Shown one piece after another: positions 19,747 through 31,187 of a DNA stretch of 64,000 nt. Under the pieces are notes generated by a model. The model saw nothing but the letters and a program-made list of their open reading frames with translations. It was not told where the DNA came from and ran no database searches. Both the position numbers and the translations under genes were made by a program. Position 1 is the stretch's first letter, and each line of letters begins with the position of its first letter. Where the stretch lies: NCBI GenBank assembly GCA_917880885.1, contig OU862917.1, forward strand, positions 23,920,104-23,984,103, given 5' to 3'. Origin of the DNA: Limnephilus marmoratus (taxonomy: Eukaryota; Arthropoda; Insecta; Trichoptera; Limnephilidae).

Positions 19747-21052
19747 TAGTTTCTGCGACCGGGTGTACTTGCTCCTGACATCCACGGACTATCCTCTTCT
19801 ATCTCACTTACCATGTTTGCTTGGATTTACCTTACCATCTCGGTTTTTTCTCTTTATTTTCTTGTTGTATTTACACTTTTACATTTTTATACTTTTTTTT
19901 ACTTATACAGTTTTACACCTTTACACTTTTTCCTTTCGTTTGTTTTGCTCTTCTTTCCTTTTCTTTACAGTGGTGATTCTATCGGGGTATAAATCACTTT
20001 TTTCTTTTGATCTTTATATTCTCTCCTTAGCTCCTGCGACACTGATGAACTGTCAAAATGCTGTTAAATACTGTTAAATTTCAATGTATATATAACTTTA
20101 GTGTATTTATTGTTCTACTGGTTTTTACTTTTATATTCGCAGCATGGATAATTCTCCAGCGTAATTTGACGCGCCTGTGTACTTTTAGTTTTACTTCTAT
20201 TTCTTTTTCTTTCTTTTATCTATGTATTTATAACTTCATGTTTGTATTTTTGGTTTTTCTTTCTCCTCCTTATTTTTGTGCTACGTAGATTCTAGAACAG
20301 AACTCAGTTGCTTGTCTTGTTTTGTCCTTTTCCCCAATTAAGGGGTTGGACCTTGGGCCTTGTCCCTATATTACATGTAATTTTTATTTTTAGGTTTATC
20401 TTCATTTGTACAGTATCCTCCATGCTCACCATCCAGCGCCCGCGCCACCCCCCGGGACATGATTAGGTTGAAGGAAAGACTGAGCGGCTTCCGATGGCTG
20501 TCCGCCCCTCCTCCGGCTACCCGACGCTTTTCTCCCTAGGGTCTTCGTTTAGTCGTCCATTTACTTCTTCTAGGCACCACCGGCTAGCTGGCTAAAGGAC
20601 GACTCCATAGGGTGCCGAAACGTTAGCCTTTTTCATTCTCTCGGGGACCGCCGGATGCTTTTTGGTTATGTTTATCATACTATTATTGTTCCTTTATAGA
20701 TATTCTTGGTTCTGATTATTTGTACATTTTACTTTATTTTTTGTCACAGTTGCCTGCAGTCTCGAGTGTGTGGTCTCCCTCCGGCTAATATTATACAAAT
20801 TTTGTTTCTTTTTCTTCTTTTAATTTTTGTTTACTAACATCAGTAGATTAGTTTCTTTCATGACCATGGCAGTACAGTCTGCAGGCGATCCTACATTTCC
20901 GCCACCTAACAAAGTATGTAGGGACATTGAAGGTCTAGATTCGTTCTGTTAATTGTAGAGTCATTCATATAAAAAAATTAGATTCTTGCGAGAGCTCCGA
21001 AGGGGCGACCATAAGTCGCCTATACCGGGGCGGGAAAGGGTGGGTACTTCAA
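17912..21052 (+). mobile_element. R1-like non-LTR retrotransposon, 5' truncated, 13-bp TSD
   Basis: TGCCCAAAATAAG occurs at 17899-17911 and again at 21053-21065, exactly bracketing the RT frame and a 1.3 kb 3' UTR. This is the TSD of a 5'-truncated LINE. The 3' UTR is C/T-rich and ends GGGCGGGAAAGGGTGGGTAC without poly(A). Two minus-strand relatives (33831-37737 and 37752-37866) share the TTGCGAGAGC ... GGCGGG end. Surrounding host sequence continues from CACTAAATAAC to GAAGGTTAAAA. Confidence 0.85.
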
Positions 21053-21065
21053 TGCCCAAAATAAG

Positions 21066-22295
21066 GAAGGTTAAAAAAGGGATGCCAAAAACTCACCAAA
21101 CTGCATTTCATAGTCCGTTCAGGTTTTTATAGTCCACTTTAGGCCGCTGGTTTAGTCTAAAGTCTAAAGGGTTCACAAAACACAACACGGCATTGTCCAC
21201 AGCCGCGGCGGGATAACTTAAATTAATGTATCGGCAGGCGGTTTCACGGGCAAAATACATATGGCTTAACAATACACAATATCAGCGCGCAAATCAATCC
21301 AAATAACCAACGATGGATGAATCCAAAATAACACACGAGGTGCTGGCCAAACCATTGCACACTTACGTGAGGCGGGAACAACAATAAACTTCGGCGCAGT
21401 TACAGGCGGTTCACAGTTTTTGTGTGTGACAATAATTTAGGCACAAGTAAAGCGAACAAAGCTGTTTGTCACTGCACTTTGTTTTTGGCAATTTATAGGT
21501 AGGAATAATGGAACAAGGGAATAAGCAGTTATTCAGCTTCGTATCATAGACAAGATGATTTTAATTGAAACTGGCGCCACCATAGTACTATTTCTCTATA
21601 TAAACTATAAGTTCGCGAAATTTCATACTCCTCCGACCACGCAGTTTTCATAAAAAGGGGTACAAATATAGACATATGAATATATATAGACCTGCCCTAA
21701 ATGATAAAAGCGTATTATTTCCCCCTCCCCATACCGGTTCTATGGAGCCGGCTGGGCTTACGAGAGCCTCGCTTGAATCTAGAAAATGTGACGTCATCAT
21801 TCTTGTCCTGACCAGCGTCGAGCTCACATCGTACATTTTACGAAATAACACAGCAAAAATGATAAACACACCTAAAATATATCGATCATAACGAATGTGG
21901 GCGGTTCTCCCGTGAGCTCGTCGCTGGTTACAGGGATAAGTAAATTATGAAACATTTGTAAAAGTATCTTAACTAAATACGGCAACAAAATATTCGTCTG
22001 CGAAAAGTGGCGAACTTTACTTTGCCGCATTTGGACTTCGCGAATATGTTAATAACGTGGAGAGCAATTCGCGCTCCCGTGTAAAAAGGTCTATTCATTC
22101 AAAAGCAGATTTTGCTTTTAAGAACTAAATGGTGATATTATAATGCGAGATGCCTATATACTGTCAGATTGATTTTTAACGAATCACAGTCATCTTTCCC
22201 CTCTTCGCCCCCCATAGTTTGGTTTTACCCCTCATCTGTATCTTCTCGTCTATTAAATTTGGATGTCTATGGGTACAAAGTTTATGCTTCACGTA
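21066..22295. other. Intronic sequence, no recognised feature
   Basis: Unusually balanced base composition at 21000-21450 and 21590-21910 compared with the surrounding AT-rich DNA, but no protein, RNA or repeat family was identified. The LINE at 17912 inserted into this sequence. Confidence 0.45.
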
Positions 22296-22527
22296 TTAAG
22301 GCTCTGCAACCGGGCACGAAAAGAAGAAGATAGACAGATACGAAATTACGAATGTTAGAGGAGGGAGCTAACATTTACAGCGACAAAATCGATGCGAAAA
22401 TTGCGAAAATGTTTAATAAAACATGACTCGTTTAAAATAGAGCAAAAATCTCGCGGGCATTGCCTTAAACAGCATTTAAAGAAACACGGAATTTTTTCAT
22501 TCGTTTAACTTGTAAAATAACTGAAAC

Positions 22528-22743
22528 AAACATTTTATGGTTATTTCCTTTTGGGGTATTATGCCGTGTTGCGCTACCTCCTCCTTTAGCCAACGTTTCG
22601 GACAGCGTTACAGTGTCCATCATCAGGGCAGATGTGTGTAGGTGCGATGTCCGAAACGTTGGCTAAAGAAGGACGTAGCGCAACACGGCATAACACCCCA
22701 AAAACAAATAACGAAAATGCTTTTGGCCGTGAAAATCTTAAAA
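22528..22743. mobile_element. Palindromic GTTGCGCTACC element inside the TTAA MITE
   Basis: Two arms (GTTGCGCTACCTCCTCCTTT / AAGAAGGACGTAGCGCAAC) form a foldback of about 75 bp each. The outer right part reads CTTTTGGCCGTGAAAATCTT. The minus strand carries a hammerhead-like fold (22589-22629). Comparison with copies 1 and 3 of the host MITE shows that this is an insertion. Confidence 0.7.
22589..22629 (-). ncRNA. Hammerhead-ribozyme-like fold, copy 3
   Basis: Minus strand: helix I GCC, core CTGATGA, extra T, helix II GGACA/TGTCC, core GAAA, helix III ACGT, T at the cleavage position, helix I return GGC. All core bases are intact. The one extra base before helix II is shared with the other families. 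Confidence 0.5.
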
Positions 22744-23179
22744 CAAGTTTATAATAATTTTTGGAGCACACTTTGTAATTTTTTTCTATCAAGGGAATTT
22801 TATATAATTTGCGTTTCGGCGCGGGCAATGTCTAGATATTATCTTCAAGAATAACATATATATATATATATATATTTTTAAGAGCTTTAAAACTTACCGT
22901 GTTTAAGCGAGATATGTAAGAAATCGGTAGAAATTCGGGTTGCGGGCCCGTAATAAACAGACAAGATAAATTTTAAAAAATACTCCATTTTATATGATTG
23001 TACCAGGTACCGTTACTAAAATCCTCATATAAATATATATTTAAACTTGCCGAGCCATTTATCTCATATACAAATATCAATATTTGTTTGTTCGTATTTT
23101 ATGCGCTGCCATACCGTTCACCCGATTGCGGAGAAACTTTGGTGACTTATTGTGCGTACGCTTGCGAAGATTATAGGCT

Positions 23180-23441
23180 GGTATAATGGTAAGCTCTGGC
23201 GTTATGAAATTTTAATAAATGGAAATGTGTGTATTTCATATATTTTAGTGGCAGGGAGGGAAGGTAGGAGGGAGAGGGTAACGAAGGAGGTGGGGTTCGA
23301 AGGAGGGGTGACGAGGATTTTTTTTAGGGGAAGTTGGAAGGGGAACGCGGGAGGGGAAGGGGACGCATGGGAAAAGACGTGCAGGAAGAAACAATTTATT
23401 TCTTTGAATTGCATTGCAACGCATGCCGTGTACCAGCTAGT
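23180..23441 (+). mobile_element. Non-autonomous Helitron-like element H2 (3' part)
   Basis: GTAAGCTCTGGCGTTATGAA leads into a G/A-rich tract and an AAGAAACAATTT block. It ends with a GCAT ... ATGC hairpin and CTAG at 23437-23440. The 5' ATGAATCGCTG block is not found, so the start is uncertain. Confidence 0.6.
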
Positions 23442-24064
23442 TCGATATAAATATCAAGGTGTTACTATAGATATTAGCATTAATATAATTAAAAATACAT
23501 CAAATTATAATATAGTTAACCACGGGAGCGATATAAATAAATTTGCCTCGATTGCTCGAGATTTCTCAGATGGTAATTTTTTTTAAATTTTCGCCAACAT
23601 TAAAAAAATCATACCTTCGAATTTTAACATGGAGACATAAAAATGTCAATTTTAGTGCTATATGGCCAATGAATTAACCTGTATTTTACTGTTTATCTCG
23701 TATTTGTAGGATTTATAAAAAAATATATAAAAAAATCGTTAAGTTTATAATCGCGCGAATCCTGGATGTTTTTTTACTTGAAACTGCCATGAGGGATACT
23801 TATTCGAGTCAACATAGAATATTTTCGATTTCTGTATGTTGTCTGTGGTATACTTGATAATGAAAGGTGCATATCTATAGAAAAAGTAGTTAATTTTATC
23901 CGTTAATAGCTGTTCATAAATTCGGCGGGAAAAAATATTTAAAATATTTTTTTTCAACATTGTTCTAAAATAGCCTACCAAGTTAATTATTAGTTAATAA
24001 TTACAATATTTTTTTACGAATGGTAGGAAAATGTGGTTCATTTTTCGACCAAAATCGCTCCAAA
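23442..24064. other. AT-rich intronic spacer
   Basis: No gene or repeat recognised. Confidence 0.5.
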
Positions 24065-24066
24065 TA

Positions 24067-24955
24067 CAGGGTGTCCCAAAAGAAAGTTGATATTTAGTGG
24101 ATCGATTTTTAAAAAAGTAAAGGTTCTATCGAAAAAATGTTTATTAAATACTAAAATACACAATTTGGGAATTTATTTCTGAAAAATAATATCGTCCAAA
24201 TGTAAACCCTCACGTTCGCGGCATTCATTTAATGGATATTTTCTTTTAATTGCATCAGGGAAGTCGGATTTTTTGCGCACACTTTAGATTGGAGATAACC
24301 CCACAGGAAAAAGACCATAGGGGTTAAGTCAGGACCACGAGGTGGCCAATTTATGTCACCTCTCCTGGAGATCAATTTGCAAGGGAAAATTTCACGAACT
24401 CATAGCAGAGACGTATTGGTTGTATGTAAAGTTGCTCCGTCTTGCCGGAACCATGTTCTTTGGTAATAGCCAGTAAGTTTGTTGGGGTGCAGCATTAGGT
24501 CTTTGTGCAAAATGCTGTGTAACGATGATCTATGCACATTTAAAACACTTGCGCGCTTCCGAATCGAAAAGTTTGAGTCGTCACGAAAAGACGGATAAAC
24601 ACTATCTACGTTTTCTACTATTCTCGATGACCTTGGTCGCTCGGATTTTGGTTTTCAGCGTTGTACCGATCTCTTCAAACTTTTTGACCCATTTTCGAAT
24701 GAGAGGAATGCTTGGCGCATCATTGAATTGACGAAAACCTCAAATATTGCAGATTCTAATACGCGCTACAATCACCGAATCACCATTTTTATAAAACTTA
24801 CGCACGCACAACGCGCGGTCGCTCCCGAGAAATGCTTCATAGCGAATAAATTCCCAAGAGCCAGACTACTGATTGACATACCCCCCGCGCCCCTCGGGAA
24901 AGTTGCGTTCACACAGAAAGCAAAACAAATATCTTCTTTCTTTTGGGACACCCTG
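24067..24955 (-). mobile_element. Tc1/mariner-type element with TA TSD
   Basis: Ends CAGGGTGTCCCAAAAGAAAG and its inverse, each flanked by TA (24065-24066 and 24956-24957). On the minus strand remnants of a transposase are visible near 24360-24240, reading about WPPRGPDLTPMVFFLWGYL, then KVCAKNP and LMQLKENI. This is the same DxxxFFLWGYLK type as 5611 and 14317. Many stops and frameshifts; no intact Asp triad. Confidence 0.8.
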
Positions 24956-24957
24956 TA

Positions 24958-25538
24958 TAATATTAGCACCGGGCCGCGCGGCATTTTTGCTGAGCCGCTG
25001 TGTTTTTATCATGATATTTCTATTACGGGTGCCCACTTAAATGATAAAATATAAAATTTTAAAGTGTTTAGTGTCTTAAAGAATAAGCTCCTCTGTGAGT
25101 AAAATATTAACAATGAAGTACTAAAATGTCGTCAGCTAAATACTGACTGAGTGATAAAATAAACTGAAAAAATGTTTGACAGGAACAGTTACATAAACTT
25201 TGACTTACGTGTGAAATGATATTCTTGCCGTTTTTTTATTCGAAACACCTTTACAATCGTTGGCTAATTGTCTATTTGATAAACTTTCTATTATTCTTAA
25301 GCTAATAATTTATTATTACCTGACTGACAGTTAAAAGAAAGGTTCAAACAGCAATGACGTCACACTGAATGGCGTCCCACTGGCGTAAAACTGGACAGAG
25401 GATTGTAATTTAAAACGCAGTTTAAAAAAATGTAGGCCATGAAACTATCCATGGATGCACGAATTTAAGGGAAGAGCGCAACTATGTGATGCTATTAAGT
25501 CATCTATTTGTTTTCTCTCTCTGTGTTATGGAAGCGTC
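24958..25538. other. Intronic spacer
   Basis: No gene or repeat recognised. Confidence 0.5.
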
Positions 25539-26222
25539 TACTAATATCTACAGGAATTCCAAAAACTGAAAAAATCGGACCGGATCGGATCTATGAGAAC
25601 CAAAGTGCGTACGAATATCTTCAGCTCAAACTGCTGACTAATATCTATGAGAACCAAAGTGCATACGAATATCTACAGCTCAAACTGCTGACTAATAATA
25701 TCAAGGATTTGGGTTTTTGTTTTAACAGCTTTCTTTATTTCGAGTGCTTCTAAATTATTTAGTCTGTTACCATGACCATTTCTATGTCAGTTATGTTAGG
25801 TTAGGTTGTGGTGCCGTGTATTTCGAAATAAATAAATAAATATCTTTGTATTATGACCTCCATGTTTGTTCAATAAATTAATGTCCTCGTAAACATTAAA
25901 ATACGTAATATTATGCGAAAACTTCATGTACGTACTTTAAACGTTTAAGCCTTTACGTAATTAGTAATTACGTAATTGATGTAATTTATGCTTTTCCGTA
26001 CAACCTCTTGCTCAGCTGCCCTCTGTAGATATTAGTCCAACTTACGCTCTGTAGATATTAGTTCAACCTACACTCTGTAGATATTAGTCAACACTGGGAC
26101 CATCATAGATATTCGTCCGACCTTAGCTCTGTAGATATTATACTCTGAAGTTCGTAGATATTAGTCCAACATATGAGCTGTAGATGTTCGTCAAACATAC
26201 AGGCTGTAGATATTAGTATCTG
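25539..26222. repeat. Inverted array of an AGATATTAGT motif
   Basis: The left part (25539-25702) carries ACTAATATCTA or CGAATATCTAC five times, including a 51-bp tandem duplication (CTATGAGAACCAAAGTGCGT ...). The right part (26024-26215) carries the reverse complement GTAGATATTAGT or AGATATTCGTC about eight times at ~30-bp spacing, usually preceded by CTG. The middle is AT-rich. Mirrored motif arrays suggest subterminal repeats of a mobile element whose exact termini are not resolved. Confidence 0.65.
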
Positions 26223-27537
26223 GAGTCTGTGTTATTAGGGCACTTCTTCTGTCATTCTCTATTCAATGAAAAATACCAATATTCAAAAGAAAATAACTTT
26301 ATTTATGCAGATTGGCGGCTTTCGTATTTTTTTTATAACAGTCTTAGTTGATGGAGGTTTTAGTTATTTATTCATCACTTAAATTCTCCAAAACCGTCTA
26401 ACCAAAAAATAATATTTTCATTAGTTATGAATACATACATATATTATAGAAAGGATTTAAGAAACTTACTAGCAATCGTAGACGGCAAATACCAAGCATA
26501 ATAACATTTTCCCTGTACCTAAAATATCAAAAGTGTAATTTCTTGGGTCTTTTTGAACCATATTATACAAATATTAGTGAAGTAAATCGTTCATATATCC
26601 GTGAAGCTTTCACGCGTGATTCACTAGTATCAAACTAGTTCACACGGACTCGTTCATACGAAGCCTATCTTTCACCAGTATTAACTATTGAAAATTCATT
26701 ATTCTTTCAAATTAATTTTTTTGATAATTGAAAAATTTTTAATTTCAAAATGCATGCGTGTCGCTTATCACTTTCTAATAGCTGAACACGTTTCGACAAG
26801 ATATTAGGGCAATAATAGCGCCTCTAATTATAAAACTCCATGGATTCATTTATTTATTCTGGGTTTTTACAGATTGTTCTCATGCATGTGAGAACAACCC
26901 AGTTATAAAAACTCAGTTAATTATATAAATAAGAAAAATAGGTAAAAATGTATGCAAAATCAATCAGCCAAATTATGCAATGGTTAAATTATGAAACAGT
27001 TTTAAAAAAATTAGATAAAAACACAACAAAAAACAGTTAGAAATAGGAAAATTATGAAAATGCAAAGTTTACTCAAATGACAATTAAAGAGAGGCAAGAC
27101 AAGAGACATGATTAAAGACATAAATGAAATATAATAAATTAGCACATATTGTCCAGCGATCACAGAGCATTTTTTTTTAATCCAAATAAATTATCAGCAA
27201 AAATTTCTACTTCAGCACACTCTATCTTATTACATATAGTCGACACATTTGGGTCAGAGGGCTAAAATAGGCGACATTATTTTTAATTGTTTTTAGGTGA
27301 AACATAATATTATGGCATCTTAAACAATGGTAATTGGGAACATTTATGTCAATATTGCTAAGACACAATGAAGTATCAAGATGGCCGTAAATTTTTTATG
27401 TAAACATATTAAACAGTCAATTGCCTTCTGATTTTAAGTGTATTAATTTTGAAGTATTCAAGTCGCATGTCGTATGATCTAAGATGTTCATGTAATCCAC
27501 ATTTAAAAGATAATAGTATTAGCACAAGAACACAAGT
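26223..27537. other. Long AT-rich intronic stretch
   Basis: No coding or structured feature recognised. Between 26830 and 27537 the texture resembles decayed LINE sequence but no motif can be read. Confidence 0.45.
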
Positions 27538-27712
27538 TTTTTAGAAACGGCGGCTAGAACTCCGCCACCTTCTTTAGACACGGATTTGGTTGACTCACGA
27601 TCTCTTCTAAATAGTACATATATGTCATCAAACAGTTCTTCACTAAATACTATTGAGTTCAGCCATGTTTCAGAAAACCAAATAATGTCATCATTATTGA
27701 TTAAAATATTAC
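27538..27712 (-). pseudogene. LINE apurinic endonuclease fragment
   Basis: Minus strand reads WFSETWLNSIVFSEELFDD then YVLFRRDRESTKS and KEGGGVLAAVSKKL, the SETWL ... GGGVL segment of the APE-type endonuclease in CR1/jockey-like LINEs (about 58 residues). There is no neighbouring RT, so it is an isolated remnant. Confidence 0.75.
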
Positions 27713-27825
27713 TGCGTTCACTTACAGTCTGTGGATGTTATGTATTACTTAGCATCGCGGTAGCGGCGGGAATAATTTCATTGTACATAGACCGCGACCG
27801 GAACGTCGTCGCCCGATCGCCTATG

Positions 27826-28083
27826 CTTCATACCAGGGTTGTTGCGGATGCAAACATGCGGATTATTAGACGTTCACATGTGCGGATGCGGATGCAGATG
27901 TCTGAATTAATGCGGATATTCCGCATTTGCGGATACGGATATCCGTAACACCCCTGATATGCAAAATTTTGACATCCGCGGTTGCGGATTATTAGAGGTT
28001 CACATCTGCGGATGCAGATGTCTGAATTAATGAGAATGTTCCGCATTTGCGAATGCGGATGCCAATATCCGTAACACCTTCAT
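27826..28083. mobile_element. hAT-like MITE built of a GCGGATGCGGATG duplication
   Basis: The ends read CAGGGTTGTTGCGGAT and, inverted, GGTGTTACGGAT, and TATGCTTC occurs just outside both ends (about 27818 and 28084). The inside is two ~115-bp direct copies with GCGGATTATTAGA, GTTCACAT and TGCAGATGTCTGAATTAATG. Non-coding; a continuous frame at 27586-27948 is fortuitous. Confidence 0.55.
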
Positions 28084-29096
28084 ATGCTTCGAATACTTCG
28101 TGTATCATGAAGCTTCTGATTCATATTGTTCACAGATCATATAATATGATGGATTTGTTGAAGAGAATCGGAATGATCTGTGAGCGGTAGATTGTGGAAA
28201 GATCTAAGCGAAGCGCTTCACACGTGAACGACACTTCACTACACAAATCACACATCGCACAGATTTGTCCAGAAATGTTTTTTGTGGGAATTAATTATTT
28301 TAATGACTAGAGAAATGATAATTACCTACTATTGACAAAAAAAATATAATTTTAAATAAAATCAAGTAAGAATTCAGGCTTGAACTAAATACTGCTACTT
28401 TGGTATGAACTAAATCCGTAGGTCACAAATGCTGCAATAAAATTAGTGATTGTTAAAAATTATTATTTATGAGTAGGCATTATTTGAAATGTTATTTTAT
28501 TATTTCTCCCTGCATAAAAGCACTCAAGAAAATGCTATTTCTGTCACAATAAAACACATTCTAAAAAACACGGATTTCTGAAATCAAATCACTTACAATA
28601 TTATTTTCACCGATGTATGCATTTAAATTCACGATAGAACGATTTATTCACGCCCTCCGAATAGATAATGTGAGAATTAAAAAAAAATATATTTTTATGC
28701 GAATATCATTCACGAATTTCTACTTTGTTTAAAGTTAAAATCCTGAATTAGGACAGGACGTTGGGAGCTTAAAATTCGCCGTAAATTCATCGTGCTTTTT
28801 TGTATGTGCGTTTTATGCTGTGTGCTTTTGACCCAGTTTAGCGGGAAGTTTTGTAGGTATACCAATTGGCTTCTGGCCTGTTGTAAGTAGTATTCGTTTT
28901 TCTAATATCTCACTTGTTGTGTAAAAAATTCAATGTTTAACAAAACTATGTAGAATTTATATTCGTGCGTAGCATGCTATTATTATGATGTTTGTATACA
29001 TAACTAAGTGCAATAATTATTGACTTGTATCTTTAAGTGGATGTTTTTTAGTTTTAATAATATTTTCATATGGTTTATACCTTAATTTATATACAA
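28084..29096. other. Intronic spacer with one inverted repeat
   Basis: TTCACAGATCAT (28129) is mirrored by ATGATCTGTGAG (28171). Nothing else recognised. Confidence 0.45.
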
Positions 29097-29577
29097 AAAT
29101 GAATCGCTGAATGTGTTGCTAAGCGCAAATCTCGAGAGCAGCTGAACCGATTTCGCTAATTCTTTTTTTAGAATATTCCTTGAAGTACGAGGATGGTTCT
29201 TACGGAGAGAAAAATTAAGAAAATTGCACATAAAATTGGATAATTTCGGAAAACCTAACGACTATCGCACGTTTGACAGTTCGCGTGTTTGAGAATGATT
29301 TTTGCAAAACAATGATAAGGGGAACAAGGGAGGGGAAGGGGACGTGTGAGAGAGGATGGGAACTCGGGAGGGGGTTTCGCGGGACGGGGGAAGGCGGGAG
29401 GGGGGGAGTGGAATGGGGAGAAGGAAGGTGGAAGTGACGGAGTGGGAACGCGAGAGGGAAAACGGACGCAGGAGAAGAAGGAGGGCGGAAGGGGAGCGGG
29501 ACGAATGGGATAGGACACTCATGGAGAAACAATTTCTTTATTAAATGGCATAGCAACGCATGCCGGGACCAGCTAGT
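29097..29577 (+). mobile_element. Non-autonomous Helitron-like element H3
   Basis: Starts with ATGAATCGCTGAATGTGTTG, a block common at 5' ends of lepidopteran Helitron-like repeats (recalled). It carries a long G/A-rich tract and finishes with hairpin GGCAT/ATGCC (loop AGCAACGC) followed by CTAG (29573-29576). No TIR, no TSD. Best-preserved copy in this window. Confidence 0.7.
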
Positions 29578-29669
29578 ACCATATAACACTCATAGTGGGA
29601 GAAGTTTTAACGAAGAAAATCACCCCAGATAGTTTATCAAATGCATGTATTAAAGGTTTAATAATTATT

Positions 29670-30030
29670 AGTGTCCGACCAAAATAGGACTTTCTACCGA
29701 AATCGAAACTTTTTTAGACATAAATTTGGCTTATTTTTTACACTTATACCGACGGTTAAGACGTGTTAAATGAATTAAAAACAATAATTGAAGTAAGCGT
29801 TTTTATATATTACTGTTTTAAAACAAACAAAAATTAACAAAACATGTTGACTACTTCTTGGAACAAAAATTTGTCAATAATCAAGACTTCATTACAAAAT
29901 AAGGACATCATAAATATAGTACTTTAATTTTAATTGCGTTTTGAATCACAATATTATTATTATACATGTTAAGTAAAATAAAAGAACAATAATTGAGGTA
30001 TGTGAAAAAAAAAATATTTTTTTTATATTA
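29670..30030 (+). mobile_element. hAT-like AGTGTCCGACC element, 3' truncated
   Basis: Begins AGTGTCCGACCAAAATAGG and is collinear with 39498-40355 (minus its inserted TTAA MITE) until ~30030, where the terminal CCGAAACCG-rich part is missing. Its TGTTGACTACTTCTTGG at ~29846 gives the empty site for the TTAA insertion in the other copy. Confidence 0.7.
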
Positions 30031-31057
30031 CTGCTATTGAACTCCAAGTATTGAAAAGTCGACAACAATACTATCAAACTCGCATTGAAAATCCGTAAAT
30101 AGAGTACAAATGTCGAATTGTTTTATATTTTTTATAAAAGAAGAATTATATCGCCTGATAAAGAAATTTCCCTTAGATAAAAAAATATTTACATATTACA
30201 AAAAATATAGGAACAAATTAACCTCTTTAATAAAAATAACTAAAGAAAACTATTACAAAAATGAAATTGACCTGGCTAAACAAAATGTAAAACAAGTTTG
30301 GAAAACAATAAATGAAATAAATAGTAGAAAAAACAAAAAAATTCTTATTAAAAAGAATTATATCGGAAAACACTCTGTTGACGCCATAAGGGAACCGACA
30401 AAATGTGCTAATGCCTTTAATAAATATTTTGCTAACGTCGGACAAAATTTAGCTACACGGATCGATGAAAATTATAAAATAGATAATTTTGAGAAGGATT
30501 GTCATAAACAAAATAACCTATCTGCTTTCCAGCCAGTAACAACAAATGACATAAAAAATATTATAAATGAATTAAAAGGTGGATCTGCACCAGGATTTGA
30601 TGGAGTTACAGTGGAAATATTGAAGAAATACAACAGTTTTTTAAGCATTCCAATTGCACACATTATAAATATTAGCTTAAATAGTGGAATATTCCCTTCA
30701 ATTTATAAAAAATCTATCGTAATACCCGTTTTCAAATCAGGCAGCCCTGAAGAAATATCAAATTATCGACCCATATCTCTTGTCTCAAACATTGCAAAAT
30801 TTTTTGAAAAGATCGTAAAAAAGCAACTCATGTACTACATTGAAAATAATAAAATACTTAGTCGTAGCCAATTTGGATTTAGAGAGAAACTAAGTACTCA
30901 TGATGCCATTGCTGAACTTACCTCAACTATTTACAACGCATTAGACAAAAAAAACAAATGCCTTGGCATTTTCATTGATTTGCGCAAGACTTTTGATAGT
31001 ATCTCCCACACAAAAGTAATTAATAAATTAAATGATATCGGTATTATTGGGAAGGTT

Positions 31058-31121
31058 TTGCGCACTTGAAGTGAAATGTCACAAAACTGCGCTATATAAA
31101 TAAAATGTTATTATTATTATT
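31058..31121 (+). mobile_element. 64-bp retroposed fragment, TSD AAGGTT
   Basis: AAGGTT occurs at 31052-31057 and 31122-31127. Removing the insert and one AAGGTT restores the RT frame (GIIGKV followed by RYWLQSYLTQ). The insert ends in a (TTA)n tail preceded by GCGCTATATAAATAAA, as in the 3' ends of some LINEs or SINEs. Confidence 0.75.
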
Positions 31122-31187
31122 AAGGTTAGGTATTGGCTGCAAAGTTATCTAACTCAAAGAAATCAAAAAGTAAAATTAAATAACTCA

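Larger units (their letters stand above)
22300..22949 (-). mobile_element. piggyBac-like TTAA MITE, copy 2, interrupted
   Basis: Reverse-complement homologue of 12663-13085. The left flank is TTAA (22296-22299); the right flank is GTAA, a one-base decay. The sequence is broken between GAAACAAAC (~22527) and GTTTATAATAATTTTT (~22744) by a palindromic element. A (TA)n run at 22858-22876 is a further difference from copy 1. Confidence 0.75.

Noticed and set aside
20594..20632. Hammerhead-like fold in the R1-like LINE 3' UTR (GACGA ... GAAACGTTAGCC)
   Set aside because: Helix I (GGCT/AGCC) pairs, but the first two core bases are wrong, the core is too long and helix II does not form.
23152..23586. 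144-residue open frame
   Set aside because: It runs through a Helitron-like G-rich tract and unrelated AT-rich sequence; no conserved motif.
27586..27948. 120-residue open frame on +
   Set aside because: It overlaps a minus-strand LINE endonuclease remnant and a GCGGATG-rich MITE; no family motif on this strand.
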